Assembly: GCA_003551265.1 (NCBI GenBank)
Contig: PUMG01000289.1
Coordinates: 1-11,153 of the forward strand
From: Halovenus sp.
GTDB taxonomy: Archaea > Halobacteriota > Halobacteria > Halobacteriales > Haloarculaceae
DNA length: 11,153 nt
Reading direction: 5' to 3'
Shown: positions 1-5,732 of the stretch, in pieces
How the letters are laid out: each line of letters opens with the position of its first letter
Position numbering within the stretch: position 1 is the first letter of the stretch
The notes under the pieces: model-generated
Told to the model about the DNA's origin: nothing
The model's database searches: none
Seen by the model: only the letters and a program-made list of their open reading frames with translations
Position numbers and translations under genes: made by a program

Positions 1-504
1 ACGAATCTCTTCTCCAGCCTCCAGCCCTTCGAACTGGAAAGCGTTGCTGGGTTCGAGTTCCTCACTCTCGTCGTTGTCCGTCCGGGTCACGACCAGTGTC
101 AGGTCGCCGTCGCCATCTTCGAGGTCATCGTCCGTCAGGTCGATAGTGGCGTCGATGAGCTGGTCGAAGTTGTTTCGAATCAGGAACGCTTCACCATCTT
201 CTGGTACCTCGCGGTCGTCGTTGTCGTCGATTTCACCGATTTGGACGGTTGCGCCGACATTGAATCCTTCATCATTCTCGCTCAACTCGTCGGTGTCGAT
301 CTCGAGTTCACCGTCGTCGTTTTCGAACACAGAGTCGAGGTCGTCCTCGTTCGCGATCAACGCGAGTAACGCCTCGCTGTCTCTGTCGATGCCGATTGTC
401 ACACCCCGGTCGGCACTCACCTGCGTGAACGCCCCCGAGCCGAACACCACCGCGCTCCCCGCCGCTGCGGAGCCCAGGCCGATGAGTAGTGTACGTCGAT
501 TCAT
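1..504 (-). CDS. Secreted TasA-like/DUF1102-like surface protein, gene 1 (C-terminus off the window)
   Basis: The frame is open for 168 codons from the ATG at 504 and reaches the left edge without a stop; by alignment with its paralogues about 20-25 residues are missing. It starts MNRRTLLIGLG, a Tat-like twin-arginine leader with a Gly/Ala-rich core, then FGSGAFTQVSA followed by DRG. Cleavage after VSA, or earlier near GSGAF as in TasA, would release a very acidic mature domain. The mature part has the subfamily-A signatures ALLALIANEDD, DGELEID, EGFNV and GEAFLIRNNFD. It is closest to gene 2 in both sequence and promoter. An in-frame ATG at 510 is an alternative start. The TATA core lies 25-30 bp upstream, so the mRNA is probably leaderless or nearly so. 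A matrix or fibre subunit role is inferred. The coding call is firm, the family call moderate. Confidence 0.9.
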   Translation of the reverse strand, partial: MNRRTLLIGLGSAAAGSAVVFGSGAFTQVSADRGVTIGIDRDSEALLALIANEDDLDSVFENDDGELEIDTDELSENDEGFNVGATVQIGEIDDNDDREVPEDGEAFLIRNNFDQLIDATIDLTDDDLEDGDGDLTLVVTRTDNDESEELEPSNAFQFEGLEAGEEIR

Positions 505-528
505 ACACATATATCCCACAACCTACTA

Positions 529-603
529 CCTCTTTTTAATGCGTTACTTGATGTTGCTCAACTGGTGCTTGAACCTCGTCTCAAACTTTCATGCAGTGCT
601 TGA
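529..603 (-). promoter_or_regulatory. Promoter of gene 1: TATA core plus helically phased TCAAG/TTGAG sites
   Basis: Read on the minus strand, a CATTAAAAAG TATA core (532-541) lies about 30 bp before the ATG at 504. Positions 529-552 form a block almost identical to those at 1311-1334 and 1790-1813. Upstream of it, half-sites alternate: TCAAG 547-551, TTGAG 557-561, TCAAG 568-572, TTGAG 580-584 and TCAAG 599-603, at spacings of 10, 11, 12 and 19 bp. This suggests an activator or repressor binding one face of the helix. In the rest of the gap to the next gene (604-722) I see only a weak CTGGC/GCCAG dyad (690-694, 706-710) and no U-rich terminator. Confidence 0.7.
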
Positions 604-722
604 GAGGGTCGTTCGCAACTTTTGACTATCAGTACGAGAGTGGTCGCAAACCGTGAGAACAGTACAGAGGACAGCCCACCCCTCGCGCACTGGCAGTGAC
701 AGTTCGCCAGGAGATTTGTCTG

Positions 723-1286
723 TCAGTCGTCTGCTGGCTCAGCACTGAACGTCACGTCGCCCTCGATATCTTCGGGGTCCTGTCCGGGGTCGGTCTCGAC
801 CTCGATTGCGACGAGTAGTTCTTCACCGTCTGAGAGTTCAACTGTCGCGTCGTCTCCATCCTCCACTTCTGTCGTCTCGTCGTCGTCGGTCATGACGAAG
901 GTGAGGTCACCGTCGCCATCCAGGTCCTCGAGGTCGACGGTAACGTCAATGTCTGTATCGAAGTTGTTGACGACTTTGAACGCTTCACCGTCTTCTTCGA
1001 CGTCGCCTTCATCCGTCTCGCCAATTTCGACATCCGCACTGACGTTGAATCCCTCATCTCCGTCACTCAACGCCTCCGAGTCGATTTCGAGCTCACCGTC
1101 GTCGTTCTGGAACACCGATTCGAGGTCGTCGTTCGCGACCAGCGCCAGCAACGCGTCGCTGTCCTCATCGATGCCGATTGTTACGCTTCTGTCAGCGCTC
1201 ACCTGCGTGAACGCGCCCGATCCGAACACCAGTGCGCTCCCCGCTGCCGCGGAGCCCAGGCCGATTAGTACAGTACGTCGCTTCAT
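723..1286 (-). CDS. Secreted TasA-like/DUF1102-like surface protein, gene 2
   Basis: This 187-aa protein starts MKRRTVLIGLG, a Tat-like leader, continues with VFGSGAFTQVSA, and a likely signal peptidase site follows residue 31 (VSA, then DRS). The mature domain is strongly acidic, has no cysteine, and carries the subfamily-A signatures ALLALVANDDLESV, DGELEIDS, EGFNVSADVEIG and GEAFKVVNNFD. It ends in a beta-strand-like EGDVTFSAEP shared with genes 3 and 4. A GTG at 1301 would add five residues, but the ATG at 1286 gives the twin-arginine start shared by the paralogues and fits a TATA core about 30 bp upstream. It has its own promoter and is followed by the separately promoted gene 1. It is probably a secreted, self-assembling surface subunit, by analogy with TasA; function is inferred. 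Confidence 0.93.
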   Translation of the reverse strand: MKRRTVLIGLGSAAAGSALVFGSGAFTQVSADRSVTIGIDEDSDALLALVANDDLESVFQNDDGELEIDSEALSDGDEGFNVSADVEIGETDEGDVEEDGEAFKVVNNFDTDIDVTVDLEDLDGDGDLTFVMTDDDETTEVEDGDDATVELSDGEELLVAIEVETDPGQDPEDIEGDVTFSAEPADD

Positions 1287-1310
1287 ACACGTATACCCCA
1301 CACTCTACTA

Positions 1311-1385
1311 CCACTTTTTAATGAGTCGCTTGATGTTTCTCAACTGACTCTTGAACCTCGTCTCGAACACTCACGCAGTGCTTGA
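1311..1385 (-). promoter_or_regulatory. Promoter of gene 2, duplicated from the same ancestor as the gene 1 promoter
   Basis: On the minus strand the CATTAAAAAG core lies at about 1313-1322 within the conserved block 1311-1334, about 30 bp before the ATG at 1286, which implies a leaderless or very short-leader mRNA. Upstream half-sites are TCAAG 1329-1333, TTGAG 1339-1343, TCAAG 1350-1354, TCGAG 1362-1366 and TCAAG 1381-1385. The spacings of 10, 11, 12 and 19 bp are exactly those of gene 1. Confidence 0.72.
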
Positions 1386-1519
1386 AGCGGGCTGACGGAC
1401 GAAGAGCCTGGATTTCAGGCCATCACGAGGGAATATGGTGCTCGTACGGGACACTCTTTTCTCTCACGTGTCTGTTCGTGTGATTTGCTCGAGTGATATG
1501 CAACGAGTGGTCGGAACTG

Positions 1520-1626
1520 ATAGGGATTCTCGTACGTCATCATAGTATTTCTCGCCGCACGCGGTGGCGAGAATCTCTGAACAGGTCCGATAATCCCTAT
1601 GACGAGGGTCACGTCAAACTGTGACC
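1520..1626. repeat. Nested inverted repeats in the divergent intergenic region
   Basis: ATAGGGATT (1520-1528) is the perfect inverse of AATCCCTAT (1592-1600). Between them TTCTCGCC (1549-1556) pairs with GGCGAGAA (1566-1573) across a 9-nt loop. Just downstream GGTCAC (1607-1612) pairs with GTGACC (1621-1626). These could be operator dyads or a structured RNA. No convincing gene was found in 1386-1664: a 65-codon minus-strand frame there has neither acidic composition nor promoter context. Confidence 0.45.
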
Positions 1627-1664
1627 AACCGCAACCCCTTCCGTTTCGACTGGAAAATGTCCCT

Positions 1665-1813
1665 TCAAGCAGCCATTGAGTCCGATATAACCGTCTTCAA
1701 GCAAGGGTTGAGGAAAATTCACCACCTCTCACGCGGAGCTTGAGCGACAAACCGCTAAATCACGGCGGTCTTGAGGAAATCCGGAGTGAATCAAGCAACT
1801 CATTAAAAAGGGG
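1665..1813 (+). promoter_or_regulatory. Promoter and long phased operator array of the gene 3-10 operon
   Basis: The TATA core CATTAAAAAG is at 1801-1810, inside a block (1790-1813) almost identical to the promoters of genes 1 and 2. Upstream half-sites, all in the promoter's orientation, are TCAAG 1665, TTGAG 1676, TCAAG 1697, TTGAG 1708, TTGAG 1740, TTGAG 1771 and TCAAG 1791. The steps of 11, 21, 11, 32, 31 and 20 bp are all close to multiples of the helical repeat. The transcription start is expected near 1832, giving a leader of about 27 nt. Confidence 0.72.
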
Positions 1814-1840
1814 GTGTGGTGTGTAGGAATCTCCAACCCC

Positions 1841-1848
1841 GGAGGGGG
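1841..1848 (+). promoter_or_regulatory. Shine-Dalgarno site of gene 3
   Basis: The purine run GGAGGGGG ends 10 nt before the ATG at 1859 and decides that start over the GTG at 1814, which lies upstream of the predicted transcription start. Confidence 0.75.
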
Positions 1849-1858
1849 GATAAACAAC

Positions 1859-2419
1859 ATGAACCGACGAAACGTCCTCATTGGACTCGGTACGGCGGCC
1901 GCTGGAGCGGGCATCGTGTTCGGCTCCGGTGCGTTCACGCAGGCGAGCGCTGAGCGAGACGTGACCATCCGGGTCGACGAGGACAGTGAGGCGTTGCTCG
2001 CACTGATTGCGAACGACGACCTCGAATCGGTTCGACAGGAAGACGGCAAGCTGGAAATCGACTCCGACCTTCTCGGTGGCGGCGACGGCTTCAACAGAGA
2101 CGCCGAGGTGGAGATTGGTAGCACCGACGATGACGAGTTTGGTGTGGGAGATGTCGAAGACGGTGGTGAAGCGTTCAAGGTGGGCAACAACTTCGACCAG
2201 GAGATCGAGGTGACGGTCGACGTCGAAGACGTACAACCCGACGACGACGGGGAGCTTACGCTCGTACTCACGGGTCCTGGTGAAGATGTGACAGACCGTT
2301 CGACAGCGGAGATTGTGAAGACGCTCGACGCTGGTGAGGAGTTGCTCGCAGCGCTGGAGTTCGACACCGACGAGGGAGGAGCCGAAGGTGAGATTACCTT
2401 CACAGCGGAGCCGACCTAG
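1859..2419 (+). CDS. Secreted TasA-like/DUF1102-like surface protein, gene 3 (first gene of the operon)
   Basis: This 186-aa protein begins MNRRNVLIGLG, a Tat-like twin-arginine leader, followed by VFGSGAFTQASA with a probable cleavage site after residue 31, before ERD. The mature protein is acidic and shows the subfamily-A pattern: EALLALIANDDLESV, GKLEIDSDLL, GDGFNRDAEVEIG, GEAFKVGNNFD, a PDDDGELTLVLT strand and a final EGEITFTAEP. It pairs with gene 2 across the divergent promoter region. Unlike genes 1 and 2, it has a leader of about 27 nt with a good Shine-Dalgarno site. Its frame is separated from gene 4 by a single TAG and 40 open codons in the same frame. The likely role is a secreted matrix or fibre subunit, inferred from leader and size; the coding call is firm. 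Confidence 0.93.
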   Translation: MNRRNVLIGLGTAAAGAGIVFGSGAFTQASAERDVTIRVDEDSEALLALIANDDLESVRQEDGKLEIDSDLLGGGDGFNRDAEVEIGSTDDDEFGVGDVEDGGEAFKVGNNFDQEIEVTVDVEDVQPDDDGELTLVLTGPGEDVTDRSTAEIVKTLDAGEELLAALEFDTDEGGAEGEITFTAEPT

Positions 2420-2539
2420 TCGCGGCACAGACACACAACCACTCCCGGGGAGTCGGGAGCGAATCCGGCCGCAACTGATGACGGGGCGGACGAACCAAAT
2501 GCCCCAGAGGAAGTGGCCGAATACAGACGCACACGCACA

Positions 2540-3100
2540 ATGAAAACGCGCCGCTCGATGCTCGCAGGACTGGCCGCCGCGGTAACGGGAGTGGCTGGTC
2601 TCGCGCTCGGATCCGGTGCGTTCAGCAGTGTGAGCGCAGACCGCAACGTCAGTATCACCATCTCCGAGGACAGCAAAGCGTTGCTCGGGCTGGTTCCAAA
2701 CGACGACCTCGACATTGTTCGGGAGGAAGACGGTCGACTCGAACTCGACTCTGAACTCCTGAGCGAGGCGACAGAGGGTTTCAACAACCAGGCGACGGTT
2801 TCCATCGGTGCGCTTGACGATGGCGACGTCGTCGACGGCGAAGAAGCGTTCAGAGTGGTCAACAACTTCGACAGAGGTCTCTCGGTCAAAGTTGACGTGG
2901 ACGACGTCCAGCCCAGCGACGACGGTGAGCTGGAAGTAATCGTCACTGACCCCGACGGAGAGACCGAGAGCTCGACGACGAGCGCGGACGAACTCGAAAC
3001 CGAGCCAGACGAGGCGTTGCTGGTTGCACTTGAGTTCCGCACGCGCGACGAACCCGCAGAAGGTGAGATAACGTTCGAAGCGGTTGAAATCATCTCCTGA
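2540..3100 (+). CDS. Secreted TasA-like/DUF1102-like surface protein, gene 4
   Basis: This 186-aa protein is the same length as gene 3. It starts MKTRRSMLAGLA and has ALGSGAFSSVSA before DRN (cleavage near residue 33). It keeps the subfamily-A blocks KALLGLVPNDDLDIV, GRLELDSELL, EGFNNQATVSIG, GEEAFRVVNNFD, QPSDDGELEVIVT and EGEITFEAVE. I chose the ATG at 2540 because it begins the twin-arginine leader; an in-frame GTG at 2513 only adds non-leader residues. There is no Shine-Dalgarno adjacent to the start: the nearest purine run (AGAGGAAG) is about 30 nt upstream, and the ATG is preceded by a CA-rich tract. The spacer after gene 3 is 120 bp with no TATA box, so expression from the gene 3 promoter is likely. 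Subunit function is inferred. Confidence 0.92.
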   Translation: MKTRRSMLAGLAAAVTGVAGLALGSGAFSSVSADRNVSITISEDSKALLGLVPNDDLDIVREEDGRLELDSELLSEATEGFNNQATVSIGALDDGDVVDGEEAFRVVNNFDRGLSVKVDVDDVQPSDDGELEVIVTDPDGETESSTTSADELETEPDEALLVALEFRTRDEPAEGEITFEAVEIIS

Positions 3101-3105
3101 GACTC

Positions 3106-3234
3106 ATGGCAGACAACACACACGACCGAGGGCTACTCGCCGACACACCGAGTGTGCGATCTGCTGAGCGACTTGGGGATGTGGGTGGGATCGAACACGA
3201 ACAAACGCGAACACACACGATACGACAACAATGA
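3106..3234 (+). CDS. Possible 42-aa small ORF filling the gene 4-gene 5 spacer
   Basis: An ATG 6 nt after the gene 4 stop opens a 42-codon frame starting MADNTHDRGLL. Its TGA overlaps the ATG of gene 5 (ATGA). Composition is mixed, with many Arg, Asp and Glu, and there is no recognisable domain. Gene 5 has no Shine-Dalgarno of its own, so coupling through this frame is conceivable. The overlap alone is weak evidence, because any gene whose second codon starts with A creates an ATGA. Similar frames fill the other spacers. Confidence 0.22.
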   Translation: MADNTHDRGLLADTPSVRSAERLGDVGGIEHEQTRTHTIRQQ

Positions 3235-3989
3235 AACTAACACGGCGAAAAGCACTGGCAGGTATCGGCATCGGAGCAGTTGGCGCTGCTGGAGTCTTTG
3301 GCTCCGGGGCGTTCACTAGCGTGACCGCAGACAGGGACGTGGGTATTGACATCGTAGAGGATTCAGATGGTCTTCTTGGCGTTGAAGTGCTGAGATCCGA
3401 TGAAGCCTCGTTTGTCAGCGACGGCGGAGATGCAATAGAATTCGACTTCGAGGATGTCAACACGGAAGCTGAAATCGGGTTTACCGAGCTACTCATCACG
3501 AACAACGGTGACCGTCCCGTTCGCTTCTGGATTGACAACAGCGACGCAGCAGGTGAAGACAACGTCGACAATCTGAGATTCTTCGTCGGGGTGAATTCGA
3601 TTGATGATGAAGAATTCGAATTCCTTGGCGATGACCCCAACGAAGGTGAAGCTACTGTTGGTCTTGATGGGGACCCACAATTTGCAAACCAGGGGGTCGT
3701 CCTGGAGGCCGGTGCAGATGTGCCAATAGCAGGCATCCTTCAGACCGAAGGCACTGAGACTGGTATCGACACCTCGGTCACACTAATTGCTGTTGGTGAT
3801 GGTGACGAACGGCGTCCAGGACTCGGGCCCGCTGGTGGTGACGATATTAACCCAGATGGCGGAAACACAGCTACGGTCTACGGTGATGAGACTGGTCCGG
3901 GAGAGGACATTGATGTCGAGGGTGGCACACTCGAAGTCACGGCCCAATACACCGGCGGAACCGATCCCGATTTCACCAGTGGATTCTGA
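3231..3989 (+). CDS. Secreted paralogue, gene 5 (longer, lower-GC TasA-like protein)
   Basis: This 252-aa protein begins MKLTRRKALAGIG, a clear Tat-like leader, then VFGSGAFTSVTA before DRD (cleavage near residue 33). The mature part keeps the opening DRDVGIDIVEDSDGLLGV pattern but then diverges from genes 1-4. The IEFDFEDVNTEAEIGFTELLITNNGD stretch (about residues 70-95), in parts, matches the beta-strand plan of gene 9, and a Gly/Asp-rich C-terminal third is unique. Codons are more AT-rich (GAT, GAA, AAT, TTT) than in genes 3, 4, 8 or 9. The leader is nearly the same as gene 7's although the mature domains differ. No Shine-Dalgarno is seen; an ACACACA-type tract precedes the ATG. It is probably a minor or variant subunit; function is inferred. 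Confidence 0.92.
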   Translation: MKLTRRKALAGIGIGAVGAAGVFGSGAFTSVTADRDVGIDIVEDSDGLLGVEVLRSDEASFVSDGGDAIEFDFEDVNTEAEIGFTELLITNNGDRPVRFWIDNSDAAGEDNVDNLRFFVGVNSIDDEEFEFLGDDPNEGEATVGLDGDPQFANQGVVLEAGADVPIAGILQTEGTETGIDTSVTLIAVGDGDERRPGLGPAGGDDINPDGGNTATVYGDETGPGEDIDVEGGTLEVTAQYTGGTDPDFTSGF

Positions 3990-4022
3990 ACCGAAAAAAA
4001 ACAGAACCAGAAACACATCATA

Positions 4023-4670
4023 ATGAACCCAACCCGTCGCCGCGTCCTGACCGCGCTCGGTTTCGGCTCGGTTAGCGTGGCGGCGGTTCTGGGAAGTGGG
4101 GCGTTCAGTGCCATCAAGGCACATCGAAGTATTACAGTCGATGTCGTGGACGACGGCAGGGCATTTTTTGTCCTCACACCGAACGACGACGAGGATGATG
4201 CAGACGGCGGCATCTCCACGCTAGGTGAGCCGCTACAGCCGTACGGTGGTGACCCCTCACGGTACCTCAACGACCCGGACCAGGAAACCACACTCGAACT
4301 CTTGCTCACGGACGACAACATCGACACCGCAGGTGGCGTAAACGACGACGCTGTCGCACGATTCAGCAACCTCATTCGCGCCGAGAACCGCGGTACACAG
4401 GACGTCGCAGTTCGGATAACGAACGTTCCCGATGGGCTGGACTTCTTCGCGTACGGAAGCGACGCAGACGGGCCAGTGTCGCTGGTTACCGACGAACCGC
4501 CAGGTGACGACGGCGCAAGCTTTCCGGTCGAACTCGACCTGGGTGCCATCGCTGGCATCACCGTTCAGGTCGACACGAACGAGTTCGACACGAGTCAACT
4601 CGAAGAAACGATTACCGTCATCGCGGACGTGAACGGTGATCTTGACCGACCAGACGAACCAGATCTCTAA
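4023..4670 (+). CDS. Secreted paralogue, gene 6
   Basis: This 215-aa protein starts MNPTRRRVLTALG, a twin-arginine leader, and continues VLGSGAFSAIKA before HRS, so cleavage is likely near residue 33. The mature domain opens with alternating hydrophobic residues (ITVDVVDDGRAFFVL), the pattern shared by all paralogues at this position. It then has a YGGDPSRYLNDP insert and ends in an EETITVIADVNGDL strand and an acidic tail. It sits only 33 bp after gene 5 in an A-rich spacer, with no Shine-Dalgarno and no promoter, so it belongs to the same transcript. A structural surface role is inferred from the leader and neighbours; I recognise no catalytic motif. Confidence 0.92.
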   Translation: MNPTRRRVLTALGFGSVSVAAVLGSGAFSAIKAHRSITVDVVDDGRAFFVLTPNDDEDDADGGISTLGEPLQPYGGDPSRYLNDPDQETTLELLLTDDNIDTAGGVNDDAVARFSNLIRAENRGTQDVAVRITNVPDGLDFFAYGSDADGPVSLVTDEPPGDDGASFPVELDLGAIAGITVQVDTNEFDTSQLEETITVIADVNGDLDRPDEPDL

Positions 4671-4674
4671 ACAC

Positions 4675-4959
4675 ATGACACACAACGGACACACCGACGC
4701 TGGTTCGCCCGCCGTTTCGGTACCAGTCGGTATCGTGACCGGCAGCCACGGAGTGTGTCCGAGGGAGTTCCACACCGATGACGGGGGAGACGAACACAGG
4801 ACCCCCAGAGGATATGGGTGGGCAGCAGGGGGGCCTGCTGCACCGGAATCGAGTGCACACGCAGACGGAGACGGTGATGTCGAGAGTTCGAGTGCGCTCG
4901 GCCAGGGAGTACAGCCAGACGAACACAACGCAGTCAACCAACAAACACACAAACTATGA
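4675..4959 (+). CDS. Possible 94-aa ORF filling the 285-bp gene 6-gene 7 spacer
   Basis: An ATG 4 nt after the gene 6 stop starts MTHNGHTDAGSP and runs 94 codons without a stop, ending in a TGA that overlaps the ATG of gene 7. It is rich in His, Gly, Thr and Asp with no recognisable domain. The spacer also holds a block (4777-4812) resembling 2477-2511 in the gene 3-4 spacer. Another frame across it is open as well, so the openness may come from low T content rather than translation. No TATA core or Shine-Dalgarno was seen. Confidence 0.2.
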   Translation: MTHNGHTDAGSPAVSVPVGIVTGSHGVCPREFHTDDGGDEHRTPRGYGWAAGGPAAPESSAHADGDGDVESSSALGQGVQPDEHNAVNQQTHKL

Positions 4960-5597
4960 AGCTAACCAGAAGAAAAGCACTCGCAGGAATCGGCATGGGA
5001 GCAATCGCAGGCGGTGCAGTGTTCGGATCAGGCGCGTTTACGTTTACTGAGGCGCCGCGTGACCTCTCCGTCGTTGTGGCAGACGACTCAGACGCGTTCT
5101 TGTCTGTCAAGCCAGCTGACGTCTATTATGACGAAGAAGGTGAGCTGCCCGACGGTGCGTACGGAGACGGAGGACCTAACGGGGTCTACGCAGACGAAGA
5201 AGACGGCCTGATAACACTGAATTTCGATGAGAACGCTAGAGACCCTGTCGATGGCACTGGAATAAACGACCGGGCGTTCGTTAACATCGAGGACGTGCTC
5301 GTCGTCGAGAACAAGGGTAGCCAGACAGTTGGCATTACAGTTAATATCGATGGCGCTAATCAAGCCGAAATCGGTATATCCGGGAATCCAGACGATGTCA
5401 AACCTGTTGATGAATTAGAGCCAAGTGATTTCGATCCAGACAATCCAGACACTGCTATCCTTGACCCTGGTGACGCAAACACTATCGGGTTCTTCTTTAA
5501 CTTGGATAAGGACACGGACTTTGGTGATGTAATGGACGATGTGGACACCATCGAACTCATCGGGGTTACCGAAGACCAGGCAGATAGGTTTGTCTAA
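4956..5597 (+). CDS. Secreted paralogue, gene 7
   Basis: This 213-aa protein begins MKLTRRKALAGIG, almost the same leader as gene 5, then VFGSGAFTFTEA before PRD (cleavage near residue 33). The mature domain opens DLSVVVADDSDAFLSV, fitting the family pattern, and has a Tyr-containing Asp/Gly insert (YYDEEGELPDGAYGDG). A FVNIEDVLVVENKGSQ segment corresponds to the central strands of the paralogues. Codon use from about 5200 to the end is more AT-rich than in the flanking genes. There is no Shine-Dalgarno; a CA-rich run (ACACACAAACT) precedes the ATG. It is probably a minor fibre or matrix subunit in the same operon; function is inferred. Confidence 0.92.
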   Translation: MKLTRRKALAGIGMGAIAGGAVFGSGAFTFTEAPRDLSVVVADDSDAFLSVKPADVYYDEEGELPDGAYGDGGPNGVYADEEDGLITLNFDENARDPVDGTGINDRAFVNIEDVLVVENKGSQTVGITVNIDGANQAEIGISGNPDDVKPVDELEPSDFDPDNPDTAILDPGDANTIGFFFNLDKDTDFGDVMDDVDTIELIGVTEDQADRFV

Positions 5598-5612
5598 ATA
5601 ATCATAAAATCT
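5598..5612 (+). promoter_or_regulatory. AT-rich patch, possible internal promoter
   Basis: Right after the gene 7 stop, an unusually AT-rich stretch contains ATAATCATAAAAT. It is the only TATA-like patch in the operon's spacers. A start site about 27 bp downstream would fall near 5631, next to the ATG at 5634. It does not match the conserved promoter block, so this is weak. Confidence 0.25.
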
Positions 5613-5633
5613 AACAACCTGTCCACACAGAAC

Positions 5634-5732
5634 ATGCACGGCCCGACCGACGACACAGCGGTCCGCACCCGACAGCGAGCGACAGCGCTCCTCGGGCGTC
5701 GTGAGTCGGGCAACGGGGTGAACGAGCGATGA
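5634..5732 (+). CDS. Possible 32-aa small ORF before gene 8
   Basis: The ATG at 5634 opens a 32-codon frame starting MHGPTDDTAVR, Arg-rich, ending in a TGA that overlaps the ATG of gene 8 (ATGA). It could provide translational coupling, but gene 8 also has a weak purine-rich site (GGGGTGA, about 5715) nearby. There is no homology I can recognise. Confidence 0.2.
   Translation: MHGPTDDTAVRTRQRATALLGRRESGNGVNER

Noticed and set aside
892..1347. Ser/Thr-rich open frame on the plus strand over gene 2, and similar ones opposite genes 1 and 3-9
   Set aside because: These are antisense shadows: Asp/Glu codons (GAC, GAA, GAG) read backwards become Ser, Leu and Phe codons. They lack leaders, ribosome sites and haloarchaeal acidic composition.
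1415..1612. 65-codon minus-strand frame in the divergent intergenic region
   Set aside because: It has no acidic bias, no promoter or Shine-Dalgarno and no recognisable domain, and it overlaps the dyad cluster.
2441..2453. ACTCCCGGGGAGT palindrome after gene 3 as a terminator
   Set aside because: It is a short stem with no U-tract, and the downstream genes show no promoter of their own, so termination here is unlikely.
4257..4952. 231-codon minus-strand frame over gene 6 and the following spacer
   Set aside because: It runs antisense through gene 6, whose leader and family pattern are clear. Its Cys/Val-rich composition is not haloarchaeal.
4778..5050. 90-codon plus-strand frame starting MTGETN that resembles MTGRTN at 2478
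   Set aside because: It runs into gene 7 out of frame with a basic, Asn/Thr-rich product. The match to 2478 comes from the shared spacer DNA block, not a conserved peptide.
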